Shown: in pieces, positions 11,700 to 22,600 of the stretch | Layout of the letters: each line of letters opens with the position of its first letter | Position numbering within the stretch: position 1 is the stretch's first letter | Source of the DNA: Larix kaempferi | Lineage: Eukaryota; Streptophyta; Pinopsida; Pinales; Pinaceae | Reading direction: 5' to 3' | Assembly: GCA_027924585.1 (NCBI GenBank) | Contig: BSBM01000592.1 | Location: 2,604,001-2,668,000, forward strand | Length of the DNA: 64,000 bases | Position numbers and translations under genes: made by a program | Notes under the pieces: model-generated | What the model was told of the DNA's origin: nothing | Seen by the model: only the letters and a program-made list of their open reading frames with translations | The model's database searches: none

Positions 11700-11704
11700 A
11701 CTGG
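11700..11704. repeat. Target-site duplication of element E (left)
   Basis: ACTGG, matched exactly by ACTGG at 18646-18650 on the far side of element E. Confidence 0.95.
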
Positions 11705-12312
11705 TGTTAAGATTTAATATGCTAAGACAGAAAATAGCAACATTACATTCCATTTCATAATAATAGCATATACAGGATCACTGAAGAAACAACAAGCATA
11801 GCATAAACGCAAGAGACACAGATTTATCCTGGGAAACCCTCATGGGGTAGAAAACCCAGTAAAGCTTCCTCAATATAGATGACCAGCAATATACAAAGAT
11901 GCAAACCAAAGACATGATCTCCTCCTCCACCATAGCAGACCTCTCCTCCACAAGTGTGCCTCTCTCAAGTGTGTGAGTGTGTGTATCAAATGAGGAACAC
12001 ACCTCCTCTATTTATACACTACTCTGACATATCTTTTACACAAGTACACGTAGGCTCGTATTTAATCAATGGGTTAAATACCCCACTACAACTGACTGGG
12101 CCGACCCCTCTAGGGTGGTCTAATAACCCTTTGACCCACACAACACATACAGGGCCGACCCCCACTAGGGAAGTCTAATAACCCGAGTTACCACATTCCG
12201 ACGGAGGAATAAACATCTCCGGATATACAATAAGATCTTCACGGAGGAATGAAACATCTCCAAAATAATAAAGTACAAATATAATATTCTTTGAAGTTAC
12301 AATATCTCAACA
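11705..12312 (-). repeat. 3' LTR of element E
   Basis: 608 bp. Minus strand begins TGTTGAGATATTG. It has a TATAAATAGAGGAGG promoter box (plus CTCTATTTATAC near 12007-12018) and two copies of the GGTCGGCC...TTATTAGAC box. It is nearly identical to 18038-18645. Confidence 0.97.
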
Positions 12313-12519
12313 CTCCCCCTTAACGAGAAGGATATTATAACAACATCTGCACAAGCAAGGAGTCATCAACATCATACATGATACATCTATAAATCATTGG
12401 AAGCTTTCTCAACATCATCAGTAACTCAAGCAGTTACTGGAACATCTTCAATACTGGAACATCAACATCTTCAGTACTGAGTCTTTATCTTCTGCAGCAC
12501 TCGAACAACTACAGCAACA

Positions 12520-12935
12520 TCAACATTTGGATCCTCACGATCATCAGCATCATCATTTCACGATCATCAGCATCATCATCACACGATCATCAGCATTGTC
12601 ATCAACATCACGATCATCAGCATCGTCATCACACGATCATCAGCATCGTCATCACACGATCATCAGCATCGTCATCACACGATCATTAGCATCGTCATCA
12701 CACGATCATCAGCATCATCATCACACGATCATCAGCATTGTCATCCCATGATCATCAGCATCGTCATCACACGATCATCAACATCATCATCACATGATCA
12801 TCAGCATCGTCATCACACGATCATCAGCATCGTCATCACACGATCAGCAACATCGTCATCTAGATCATCACGATCAGCAGCATCATCATCTAGATCATCA
12901 TGATCAACAACATCATCATCTAGATCATCACGATC
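12520..12935. repeat. About 23-bp CATC-rich minisatellite in element E
   Basis: Units of the form GATCATCAGCATCGTCATCACAC, about 23 bp, drifting into GATCATCATGATCAACAACATC at the right end. Many units form a 5-bp inverted repeat ACGAT-CATCAGC-ATCGT. Open frames across it come from repeat structure and are not genes. The matching array in F is 60700-60960. Confidence 0.9.
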
Positions 12936-13140
12936 AACAACATCATCAATACAAGTATACACATCATCAATACAAGTATCCTCATCAATACAAGTATACA
13001 CATCATCAATACAAGTATCCTCATCAATACAAGCATACATATCATCAATACAAGTATCCTCATCAATACAAGTATCCTCATCAATACAAGTATACATATC
13101 ATCAATACAAGTATCCTCATCAATACAAGTATACACAACA
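12936..13140. repeat. 18/21-bp repeat (ATACAAGTAT units) in element E
   Basis: Units CATCAATACAAGTATCCT (18 bp) and a 21-22-bp variant ending GTATACAT. Each contains ATAC-AA-GTAT, a short inverted repeat. F has the complement at 60490-60705 (ATAC-TT-GTAT). Confidence 0.9.
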
Positions 13141-13534
13141 GCAGCATACCCTGCAACACATAGGATCCAATTACGGGATGATCAATCCCTCTCACTTTAG
13201 GACATGGGTCCAAGGATGATACAATCCCGATCCGTTTACGGGATGATCAGTCCCTCTCGATTTAAGACAACTCTCATGTCTATGGATGATGCAATCTAGA
13301 TCAACTTACAGGATGATCAATCCTTATCACTTTAAGACACCTCACCATGTCTAGGGACGAGGCAATCCCAATCTATTTACAGGATGATTAGTTCTTATCA
13401 CTTTAAGACATCTCACCATGTCTAGGGATGAGGCAATCCCAATCTATTTACAGGATGATTAGTCCTTATCACTTTAAGACATCTCACCATGTCTAGGGAC
13501 AAGGCAATCCCAATCTATTTACAGGATGATTAGT
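13141..13534. repeat. Degenerate 63-70-bp repeats in element E
   Basis: Repeated TTTACAGGATGATTAGTCC...CTTTAAGACATCTCACCATGTCT...GGGATGAGGCAATCCC. Two inverted repeats recur per unit: AGACAT-CTCACC-ATGTCT and GGGAT-GAGGCA-ATCCC. Confidence 0.85.
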
Positions 13535-13890
13535 CTACTCAATCTCATTTAGGACTATCCTTCCTTTCGGAATTACTGGATTTACTGTCCAAGGATGATT
13601 TAATCCATTCAATTCATTTAGGACTATCCTTCCTTTCAGAATTACTGGATTTACTGTCCAAGGATGATTTAATCCACTCAATTCATTTAGGACTATCCTT
13701 CCTTTCGAAATTACTGGATTTACTGTCCAAGGATGATTTAATCCACTCAATTCATTTAGGACTATCCTTCCTTTCGAAATTACTGGATTTACTGTCCAAG
13801 GATGATTTAATCCACTCAATTCATTTAGGACTATCCTTCCTTTCGGAATTACTGGATTTACTGTCCAAGGATGATTTAATCCACAACCGT
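13535..13890. repeat. 69-bp tandem array x5 in element E
   Basis: TTACTGGATTTACTGTCC recurs at 13573, 13642, 13711, 13780 and 13849, an exact 69-bp period. Because 69 is a multiple of three, a minus-strand frame of 119 codons runs through it as a 23-residue repeat; this is a by-product. Each unit contains GGAT-GATTTA-ATCC and AGGA-CTA-TCCT. Confidence 0.95.
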
Positions 13891-14275
13891 ACATTTAGGA
13901 CCACGTCCAAGGATGACTCAATCCTCAACCGTACATTTAGGACCACGTCCAAGGATGACTCAATCCTCAACCGTACATTTAGGACCACGTCCAAGGATGA
14001 CTCAATCCTCAACCGTACATTTAGGACCACGTCCAAGGATGGCTCAATCCTCCACCGTACATTTAGGACCTACGTCCAAGGATGACTTAATCCTCCACCG
14101 TACATTTAGGACCTACGTCCAAGGATGACTTAATCCTCCACCGTACATTTAGGACCTACGTCCAAGGATGACTTAATCCTCAACCGTACATTTAGGACCT
14201 ACGTCCAAGGATGACTTAATCCTCAACCGTACATTTAGGACCTACGTCCAAGGATGACTTAATCCTCAACCGTCC
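13888..14275. repeat. 42/43-bp tandem array, about nine units, in element E
   Basis: Unit CATTTAGGACC(T)ACGTCCAAGGATGAC...AATCCTC.ACCGTA. Each unit has two inverted repeats: GGAC-C(T)AC-GTCC and AGGAT-GACTTA-ATCCT. The left units carry TGACTCA within the second one. The same unit occurs about 17 times in F (59448-60180). Confidence 0.95.
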
Positions 14276-14960
14276 ACCAAGGACTTCATTCTCGAAGACA
14301 TATGTCTACGGCTCTCTTTAGGACTGAAGTCCAGGGATGATCCAATCCCCTCAAGTCCACCAAGGAATTCATTCTCGAAGACATACGTCTACGGCTCTCT
14401 TTAGGACTGAATTCCAGGGATGATCCAATCCCCTCAAGTCCACTAAGGACTTCATTCTCGAAGACATACGTCTACGGCTCTCTTTAGGACTGAAGTCCAG
14501 GGATGATCCAATCCCCTCAAGTCCACCAAGGACTTCATTCTCGAAGACATACGTCTATGACTCTCTTGAGGATGATGCAATCCTATCATGTCCACCAAGG
14601 AATTCATTCTCGAAGACATATGTCTACGGCTCTCTTTAGGACTGAAGTCCAGGGATGATCCAATCCCCTCAAGTCCACCAAGGACTTCATTCTCGAAGAC
14701 ATACGTCTACGACTCTCTTGAGGATGATGCAATCCTATCATGTCCACCAAGGACTTCATTCTCGAAGACATATGTCTATGGCTCTCTTTAGGACTGAAGT
14801 CCAGGGATGATCCAATCCCCTCAAGTCCACCAAGGACTTCATTCTCGAAGACATACGTCTACGACTCTCTTGAGGATGATGCAATCCTATCATGTCCACC
14901 AAGGACTTCATTCTCGAAGACATATGTCTACGGATCTCTTTAGAACATATGTTCAAGGAT
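14276..14960. repeat. 83-bp and 69-bp units forming a 152-bp higher-order repeat in element E
   Basis: Units start TCCACCAAGGACTTCATTC. The 83-bp form has GGACT-GA-AGTCC and GGGAT-GATCCA-ATCCC; the 69-bp form has AGGAT-GATGCA-ATCCT. The two alternate at the right end with period 152 (14588 and 14740). Palindromes AGACATATGTCT and GAACATATGTTC also occur. Confidence 0.9.
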
Positions 14961-15049
14961 GATGCAATCCCCTTGTCACCTTAGACCCTGTCTAAGGACC
15001 ATCCACCAACCTCTCTGTCGGCATCACTATTATAGGTATCCTCATCATC

Positions 15050-15420
15050 GACCTCACAGTCGATGCAGGCAATCTCTTCATGAGTTATCACATCACTCCC
15101 CCTTTCGAGTAGGGTCCTTCTGAACTATATTAAGCTTGTCTCAGAAAACTTTATTTGAGGTAGAGGTTTGGTTAGTACATCGGGTCGGTAGAAGTTTGGT
15201 TAGTACATTGGTAACTTGTTACAAATTCAAACTTTTGGTTCCTTTCTGCACCATATCTTGGAACACTAGATTCTCTGCCATCTTGATACAACTCTGTTTA
15301 TCACATAGGATCATAGTTGGGTCTATCTCTAAGTCAAACAATCCTGAAGCCATATTCAATCTTTTAGCAAAGGTTGAGATCCACATCACCCATGATGATC
15401 ATTAAGCTCATCAATTGATT
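15050..15420 (-). pseudogene. Element E: copia RNase H C-terminal tail
   Basis: Minus strand encodes a degraded copia RNase H end (DVLTKPLP-like reading near 15165-15215, ending near CTCGAAAGGGGGAG at 15095-15110). It matches the better-preserved plus-strand tail in F (58920-59070). Relative to F, the segment equivalent to 58107-58790 (RT end and most of RNase H) is deleted at about 15350. Confidence 0.7.
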
Positions 15421-16860
15421 ATCGATCCTGGGTACCCATACAGAACCTGATTCACACTTCTTCTTTAATTACACCATTAAGAGAATGGTCTTATCTATCC
15501 ACTTGGAGCAAACATCTGGTTATGATTCTCTTCTTCTTTCTAAGAGAATCTTCTAGCCATGAGCCTTCTATATTTTGTTTGATTTGTAAATCTTCTTGTT
15601 GAACATCCATCACTTGTTCGGTGTTCATTATTCTTCATGATCTTTCCTACAAAACAAAATTAAGTACATGATTAGTAATACTTCATAATCATCAAATCAT
15701 ATTGACATGATAACCTATTATGCATACAGATATCATTTACATAGTTATGCAACTATTTTGACCAATACTTTGGCACAACACTTTCCCATATCCTGTATGC
15801 ATACAGTGGCTATCTAGATTCCTTCCATCTCTACCAGAACATACTATTGAGAGTGTGCACAGCTCTCAGTATGTCAGCAAAGAGGTTTCATTCTAGACAA
15901 GCAACAATGGAATGTTTGTCCAATTTACCAATCATATGCATATTAGTAGTATAATGTTCAATGCTTTATGAATGTTTACACTCAGCATGATATATCCTAG
16001 GAATACAAATATGCATACAAGCAATATCATTTACTATTTCTAATAACAACTCAAATACTTATCTTTCATGTTTGTGTGGTTGTCTCTTGCTTGATCTTCT
16101 GTATGTCTTCTGAACTTCTATTCATTTTGTACCACTGTGCATGCTCAAGTGTACACTAGTGTCATCCTCATGATCTCATACACAAACATACATTCATTAG
16201 TATATTCTCAATATTACCAAAACATTCTAATTCTAAATAATCTTGAATATGTACAGTCATGATCATTAGTATTCAGGGTTTCAAGGAAGTCTTCTTTTAC
16301 TCATGCATATTCTTGTTTGATCTAGTATGCATAAACCCTTGATTACTAATCAATCATACCAAGTATACTTACACAAGGTAAGATTCTAACATGACATAGG
16401 AAAACATACCTGGATTAGTATACCTGCTTAGTTATGTACAACATACCTAAACAATCTCTTCAATGATTTAGAGATCCTGAGCTAGAACCTGCATGTCTCG
16501 TAGGTTAAACATAATATAACAAAGTCATACATACCTCGTGAGTCTTTGTCTTCATGTTTTCATGTTCATGGAACTTGATTTGTCTTTTGTGATGTACCTG
16601 TGTCTTGTTAGCAGACAACATCAACCTTACACAACACCATAATGCATAAGTACAATCATATAGCCCTAATCAATGAATGTCTTCGATCATTCACATGCAT
16701 TCATATTGTTACTAGGGTGATAAGACAATTAATAACATTAATCAAGATTGTACTAATAAATAACATGAAGACAAACACATTATGAACTTAATCAAGAATC
16801 AGATTTTAAGGCATACCTGAACCTCCTTAAGTCATACCTGTCGAGACCTTTTGTAGTCTT
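15421..16860 (-). other. Element E non-coding middle region
   Basis: No coding motif. Matches the reverse complement of F 56600-57990 in order. It carries several minus-strand AGGTATG motifs (plus CATACCT, for example 16409, 16445 and 16532). This is where gag, protease and integrase would lie in an intact copia element. Confidence 0.6.
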
Positions 16861-18025
16861 CTTATGTAAGGCCTTAGCCTCAACTCCCCCTGAAAATTGA
16901 TCTGGAGATTGATTAGGGTTTGCTAGAGAAACCCTAAAAATTCAATCTTTGACTTTCACACTTCTGAATGGATGGAAGAATGTGTCTTGTTGAGCTGATC
17001 AACCTAACATTCTTCAATTTTGAAATCTCCAAAATTTGACCCCTCAAAATTGCCTTCGAAACTTCTGAAGCCCAGTCTTCTACCCAACCAAAAATTTGAT
17101 CTTGGTCTCTAAATTTCAATTTTCCTGAGTAACATTCAGCCGTGGAATCTGATTCCAAAAATTCTAACTTTCTCCGAAACCCTAAATTCTGGAAGCCATG
17201 AATAAAGGTGCTCCAAAAATAATTCTGTTTTGACAGAAATATGCACCTGATTGTTTCTGCTATAACTCTGAAATTTATTCTCCACAGGGTCTGAGAAATT
17301 TTTCTGCAGTAGCCTGACCTGTCATCTTTCCATCCTGACAGGTCTGACCTCAATTGGATTTTCTGAGAGAGAGTTATGCCAAGTGTCGCAACGTGACCTG
17401 TTTATGGGATAAAACAGGAGAGCGAACTTGTACGGCGTGCCACGTGTCACTATTTGAACTTCGGCCTCTAAAAACGTTTCCTGAGATAGCTCGCCCTGTC
17501 ATCTTTCCATTTTGATAGGTCTGACCTCAATTGGACTCTCTGAGAGAGATTTATGCCAAGTGTCGCAACATGACCTGTTTATGGGATAAAACAGGAGAGC
17601 GAACTTGTATAAAGTTCCACGTGTCACTGGTTCACCTTCGGCCTCTGAAAAAGTTTTCTGAGATAGTAAAGTCTGTGTACTACGTGTCACTTTTTACGAA
17701 ATTTCATTTGGAGCTTGCTAGCCCAAGTTATGACCTTTTTTCCAAGGTGGCCTGATTTTGACTGAGATCTGGAAGAGGCAAAAACCCTAAATTGTACTGA
17801 TCATAACTTATAAAGTACAACGAATCTGAGGGTGCCCTTTGGACACAAGGTACCTGGGGATGTTATCTTCGACCTGTAAACGTTTCAGACCCTAAACCTT
17901 CGTAGAAATATATTTATAGCGAAAGTTCCACAATGACTGTTTTTTTCTATGTAAAACCCTAACCTTCAAATTGTCGTAAGTAAAGCAAGTGTCGTAAGTG
18001 CCATACGTTGTCTTCCTTCAGGTTA
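16861..18025 (-). other. Element E leader with a conserved 63-codon open frame
   Basis: Between the primer site and the middle region. Minus-strand frame 17690-17499 (63 codons, ending ...VRPIKMER) is shared with F at 42653, 45752 and 55741 and, without the ATG, with the leader of D. A second minus-strand frame, 17353-16934 (139 codons), overlaps its end and is broken in F. Part of the leader is tandemly repeated (about 17345-17475 and 17515-17645). No family recognised. Confidence 0.55.
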
Positions 18026-18037
18026 GCTCTGATACCA
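18026..18037 (-). promoter_or_regulatory. Primer-binding site of element E
   Basis: GCTCTGATACCA, the complement of TGGTATCAGAGC (plant initiator-Met-tRNA 3' end), directly next to the 5' LTR. Confidence 0.95.
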
Positions 18038-18645
18038 TGTTAAGATTTAATATGCTAAGACAGAAAATAGCAACATTACATTCCATTTCATAATAATAGC
18101 ATATACAGGATCACTGAAGAAACAACAAGCATAGCATAAACGCAAGAGACACAGATTTATCCTGGGAAACCCTCATGGGGTAGAAAACCCAGTAAAGCTT
18201 CCTCAATATAGATGACCAGAAATATACAAAGATGCAAACCAAAGACATGATCTCCTCCTCCACCATAGCAGACCTCTCCTCCACAAGTGCGCCTCTCTCA
18301 AGTGTGTGAGTGTGTGTATCAAATGAGGAACACACCTCCTCTATTTATACACTACTCTGACATATCTTTTACACAAGTACATGTAGGCTCGTATTTAACC
18401 AATGGGTTAAATACCCCACTACAACTGACTGGGCCGACCCCTCTAGGGTGGTCTAATAACCCTTTGACCCACACAACACATACAGGGCCGACCCCCACTA
18501 GGGAAGTCTAATAACCCGAGTTACCACATTCCGATGGAGGAATAAACATCTCCGGATATACAATAAGATCTTCACGGAGGAATGAAACATCTCCAAAATA
18601 ATAAAGTACAAATATAATATTCTTTGAAGTTACAATATCTCAACA
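18038..18645 (-). repeat. 5' LTR of element E
   Basis: 608 bp, about 99 percent identical to 11705-12312 by eye. Contains the TATAAATAGAGGAGG promoter box on the minus strand near 18340-18352. Confidence 0.97.
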
Positions 18646-18650
18646 ACTGG

Positions 18651-19205
18651 CCATACTGTAGAATCCTCAGGACTTATTACGTGCATCACAAAACCTGGCT
18701 GCAGCATCCCAGGCTATTACGAGCACACATCTCTACCTGTCAGATCTCCCAGGAGCACATTACATGTGACCCATCACAAAACCTGGCTTAAGCATCCCAG
18801 GCTATTACGAGCACAAAGCTCTACCTGTCGGATCTCCCAGGAGCACATTGCATGTGATGTCACCACAAAACCTGGTTGAAGCATCTGAGGCCTTTTTCAT
18901 CCTATCCAGATCTACCAGGATAAAATTACATGTGGTCATGGCAAAACCTAGCTGAAGCACCTGAGGCCTTTTACATCCTATCCAGATCTACCAGGAGCAA
19001 ATTACATGCCATAGGACAAAACCTTGCAAGAGCATCTCAGGATGTTATGGGTACACAACTCCGACCTGAAGATCTCCCAGGGCACAAATTATATGTCCTC
19101 CCAGAGCAATGTCTCGAAAGAGCATCCAAGGCTATTACGGGTACACAACTCCGACCTATAGGATCTCCCAGACATGCTCATCTACATAACCTGATCCACG
19201 GCCAC
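18651..19205. repeat. Degenerate 60-90-bp repeats in element D
   Basis: Recurring GCATCCCAGGCTATTACGAG and AGATCTCCCAGGAGCAC. CCTGG...CCAGG arms bracket about 10 bases in the first units. The piece from about 18980 on is shared with 52597 onward. Confidence 0.75.
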
Positions 19206-19207
19206 AA

Positions 19208-19801
19208 AGTATCATCCTGATACTCACCATACATCATCCTGATGTACACATGATCATCCTGATCATCATCACTACAACATCCTGCTGCATGTCATTTGGA
19301 GAATCTCGTCATCCATGATCATCCTGATCATACAATCCATCCACCTGATGCATACCAAGTATCTACCTGATACATATCATCATACATGATCTACCTGATC
19401 ATACAATGTATCCACCTGATACATACACAGATACATGATCCACACAATGTATCCACCTGATACATATCAACATACATGATCTCAGTATCCACTTGATACA
19501 TATATAATACATGGTCCAAGCATCCAACATGATGCATATACAAAATACATACAAATGATCCAATTGATCATATCCAACATCCAACATGATGCATACATAC
19601 ATAAATGATTCAACTAATCATATCCAGCATCCAACATGATGCATATATATATAAATGATCCAACTGATCATAACAAGCATCCAACATGATGCAATGATCC
19701 AACTGATCATAACAAGCATCCAACATGATGCATATATACATATACAGAGTAGTAACTGGAGCATCGTCCTGATGCTCATCATACATGATCCTTCTGATCA
19801 T
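19208..19801. repeat. Array of about 19 short inverted repeats with covarying stems (element D)
   Basis: Serial 15-19-base hairpin units: AGTATC-ATCCT-GATACT, TACATC-ATCCT-GATGTA, ATGATC-ATCCT-GATCAT, ATGTATC-CACCT-GATACAT (twice), GTATC-TACCT-GATAC, ATGATT-CAACT-AATCAT, GCATC-CAACAT-GATGC (four), GAGCATC-GTCCT-GATGCTC and others. Stems are 5-7 bp, loops 5-6 bases of similar sequence, spacers AT-rich. Different stem sequences keep pairing. The array lies between the RNase H remnant and the 3' LTR. Open frames through it look random. A second copy is at 52824-53417. Confidence 0.9.
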
Positions 19802-20089
19802 CATAGCATCATCCTCTTCAGATCATCTCATCGTCCACGAAGCACAGCCCAGATGCACATCATCCATCACTTACACCACCGAAATGGGAGAACACATCTA
19901 CCACCATTCAGGGAAGGCTCCAGCCCTTACTTTTTCACCATGGGAGAACACATCTACCACCATGTGAAAAATGGCTCAGCAATTACATCATGACCAAGGG
20001 AGAACACATCAACCATGTCAGAAAAGATCATGTGCATCTACATCTTCCGGACTCATCACTTCCCTTTGGAAGGAACCTCGATCTAAAGT

Positions 20090-21180
20090 GCACCAAGCCT
20101 CTCTCTGAAGTACTCAAACTACACTCTGGCCAACGGCTTGGTCAATACATCTACAACCTGCTCATCCATTGCAACATACTCTGCTTCGGCTGTACTCAGT
20201 GCTATGCAGGACTGCTTCCTGCTAAACCAAGAGATCATATCCGATCCCTATCTACAGCACTGCCTGCCCAATCTGAATCAACATGACCCTGTAGGTTAAA
20301 CTTTTGATTGGCATCATAATTGATCCCATAATCAACCGGATCAGATGGAGCATCACACAGAAGCTTCAGGTTCGATTCCATAGGTGTGGCCATAGCCTTG
20401 CAGTCCATCATCCCAAACATCTTCAGGATATCTACTGTGTACTTCCCCTGTCCAAGGAAGATTCCATCTGCACTCTGCCACACCTTCATGCCAAAATCAA
20501 ATAGTGCATCATCCCCAAGTTCTTCAACTTGAACTCAGTAGCAAGCTTCCGCTGCATGTCGGAAATCAATCTATCCTCACCTGTTAAGAACAAGTCATCC
20601 ATATACAAAAGTAGTATCACTAGATTTCCTTCCTCAACCTTGTAGTAAAGGTTGGAATCAGCTTTACTCTTGTTAAAGTCCAAACTGGATAGAAAGCTGT
20701 CTATCCTACCATACCAAGTTCTGCACATTTATGAATCCCTGTCATGTGTCTCAGAACCAAGTGGCTTCTCCACATACACTTCTTCTTCAACTACATCATT
20801 CAAGAAGGTTGTCTTGAAATCCATTTGGTGTATCTTCCACTTCATCACTGCAGCCAGAGAAAGTACGGATCTAATGGAAGTGTATCTGGCTACAGGAGCA
20901 AAAGTCTCTATGCTACCACCTGCAGCATGCTTGATCTTGTAGATCCTCTTGGAAGTCACTACAGACTACCCTTTGTGACTGCATCCCAAACATCTTCATG
21001 ATCGACTGGTACTCCTCGATCATGGCATTCTTCCCAGATCCTGGGAACTTCAATATCTTCAATATTTTCAATAGATAAATTTGTTGTTGAACAAATGTTG
21101 TATTCCTTCTTTTTGTAGGTGATGGTATACGATCTTTCCTACACAACAAGTTAAATTGCATGATTAGAAAACATCTCATA
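20090..21180 (-). pseudogene. Element D: copia reverse transcriptase and RNase H remnant
   Basis: Minus strand: EEYQSIMK (about 21020) leads into RT. Frame 20959-20729 carries SIETFAPVARYTSIRSVLSL and KIHQMDFKTTFLN. Frame 20728-20486 carries LLLYMDDLFLTGED with the catalytic YMDD at 20594-20605. Then DGIFLGQGKYTVDILKMFGM, HVDSDWAGSAVDRDR and, near 20230-20150, SRKQSCIALSTAEAEYVAMD of RNase H. Stops and frameshifts separate the frames, and integrase is not found upstream. The active-site motif is intact but the protein is broken. Confidence 0.9.
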
Positions 21181-22600
21181 GTTTTCAGAACAAATTCTTA
21201 CACATAAAGAAATATTTCATACAGTCATGCAATTATCTTATCCAATGCTTCAATACAACCTTTATCCATATTCCGTAACTTTCTAGATGTCTTCCAATCT
21301 CTACCAAAACATTGTTAAGAGTGTGCACAACTCTTAACATGTTAGCAAAGAGGTTTCATTCTAGATAAGTAACAATGGAATGTTGTACAGTGCCATAGGC
21401 CACTTACCCATGTATATTAGTAGTATATTGTTCATCAATCCAACTATTCTAATATGCGTAATACACAACCTAATTCTAGGAACATAGGCATATACATCAT
21501 TGAATACCATTATGTAAGAAATGACAATTCAAATACTTATCTTTGTTTGGTTGCTGGGTGGACTCCCTCTGAATCTTTGCAACTCCATTCTGATGTGGAT
21601 TGTGAGAAGTAGGCAACTCCCTCTGAATATCTGCATCCTTGCAGAAACTACTGGAGTGTGATCCCTCTTGATCTTTGCTTCCTAGATTACCTATCCTTGA
21701 ACTTATATTCATTGTCGATCCCTATGCATGCTTGTTAGTATCATCATTGTGTTATCCTCTAGGTCTCATACATAATCAAAAATTCATTAGTATAATCTTA
21801 ATATTATCAAAACACAATAGTCTAAAGCATGTATAGTCAGGATCATTTCAAACACAGATAATAAACATTAGTATTCAAGGTTTCAGGGAAGTCTTCTTTT
21901 ACTCATGCATATTCTTATTTGATCATAGGACTCTTCTGGTTAGTTAAATCATTAATCAAGATAAGAGATATCATATGCATAAAACCTGTGATTACTCAAA
22001 CCTATACCTTCATGATTCTTCTGGTTAGTCATATCATCAATTATGGTAAGAAACATAATATGCATACAACCATAACTATTCAAACCTATGACTTCATGAA
22101 TAATCATTATCAACAACACAACAGTATAAGATCCTAACACAAGGTAGGATTCTAGCTTGATATAGGAAAAAAATACCTGAATTAGCATGCTAGCTAGTTA
22201 TGTCTAACATACCCACATAATGTCTTCTAGTTCTCTTCAATGACTTGTGCTAGTAACCTGCATGTCTCATAAGTTATCCATTGTAGAACCAAGTTATACA
22301 TACCTCGTAAGTAGATTTTATAAGTGATCCATGACAATGGATGAATCTTTGTCTTCATGTCATCATGAATCATGTGTTCTTGAACTAGAACATGATTTGT
22401 CTTTCTTGGTGTACCTTTCATGTTAGCGAACAACATAAACCTCATACAACATCACAATGCATTAGTACAATCATAAGTGTCAAAACCTTAATCAATGAAT
22501 ATCTTCTATTAAGGTAATACGATAAGTCTAGTAAACAATCAAGATTGTACTGTAATGATATGAAGACAAACATATCATAAACTTAACTATGAACAGAATT
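21181..22600 (-). other. Element D non-coding internal region
   Basis: No coding motif recognised. Resembles the middle region of E/F in places (AGGTATG motifs on the minus strand, TCATGCATATTCTT blocks), so D and E/F share more than their LTR ends. About 120-bp internal similarity between 21945-22030 and 22015-22120 (ATACATATGCATA...CATGAAT blocks). Confidence 0.5.

Larger units (their letters stand above)
11705..18645 (-). mobile_element. Element E: defective Ty1/copia element rich in tandem repeats, youngest of the stack
   Basis: Two 608-bp LTRs (11705-12312 and 18038-18645) differ at roughly five positions by eye. They are flanked by perfect ACTGG duplications, with a Met-tRNA primer site (18026-18037) and a minus-strand polypurine tract TAAGGGGGAG beside 12313. 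The internal region holds a leader (16860-18025), a non-coding middle part, a short RNase H tail (15060-15420) and 2.5 kb of tandem arrays (12520-15000). Gag, integrase and RT are gone. It was mobile fairly recently despite having no proteins, so it must have been moved in trans. It is the same family as F at 41702-61786. Confidence 0.95.

Noticed and set aside
12794-13219. Open frames of 97-141 codons across the CATC and ATACAAGTAT arrays (both strands)
   Set aside because: They follow the repeat period in every frame, encode only His/Gln/Tyr or Asp/Cys/Thr repeats, and change frame when the unit length changes.
13535-13894. 119-codon minus-strand frame with a 23-residue repeat
   Set aside because: A 69-bp unit is a multiple of three, so the frame stays open automatically; there is no start context or domain.
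13888-14040. TGACTCA in the 42-bp units as a bZIP/GCN4-type enhancer array
   Set aside because: Only the first few units have it; most carry TGACTTA, while the flanking GGAT/ATCC pairing is kept in all, so pairing explains the conservation better.
20090-21180. Functional copia polymerase because YMDD is intact
   Set aside because: The reading frame is broken at several places, integrase and gag are absent, and the duplicated copy shares the same breaks.
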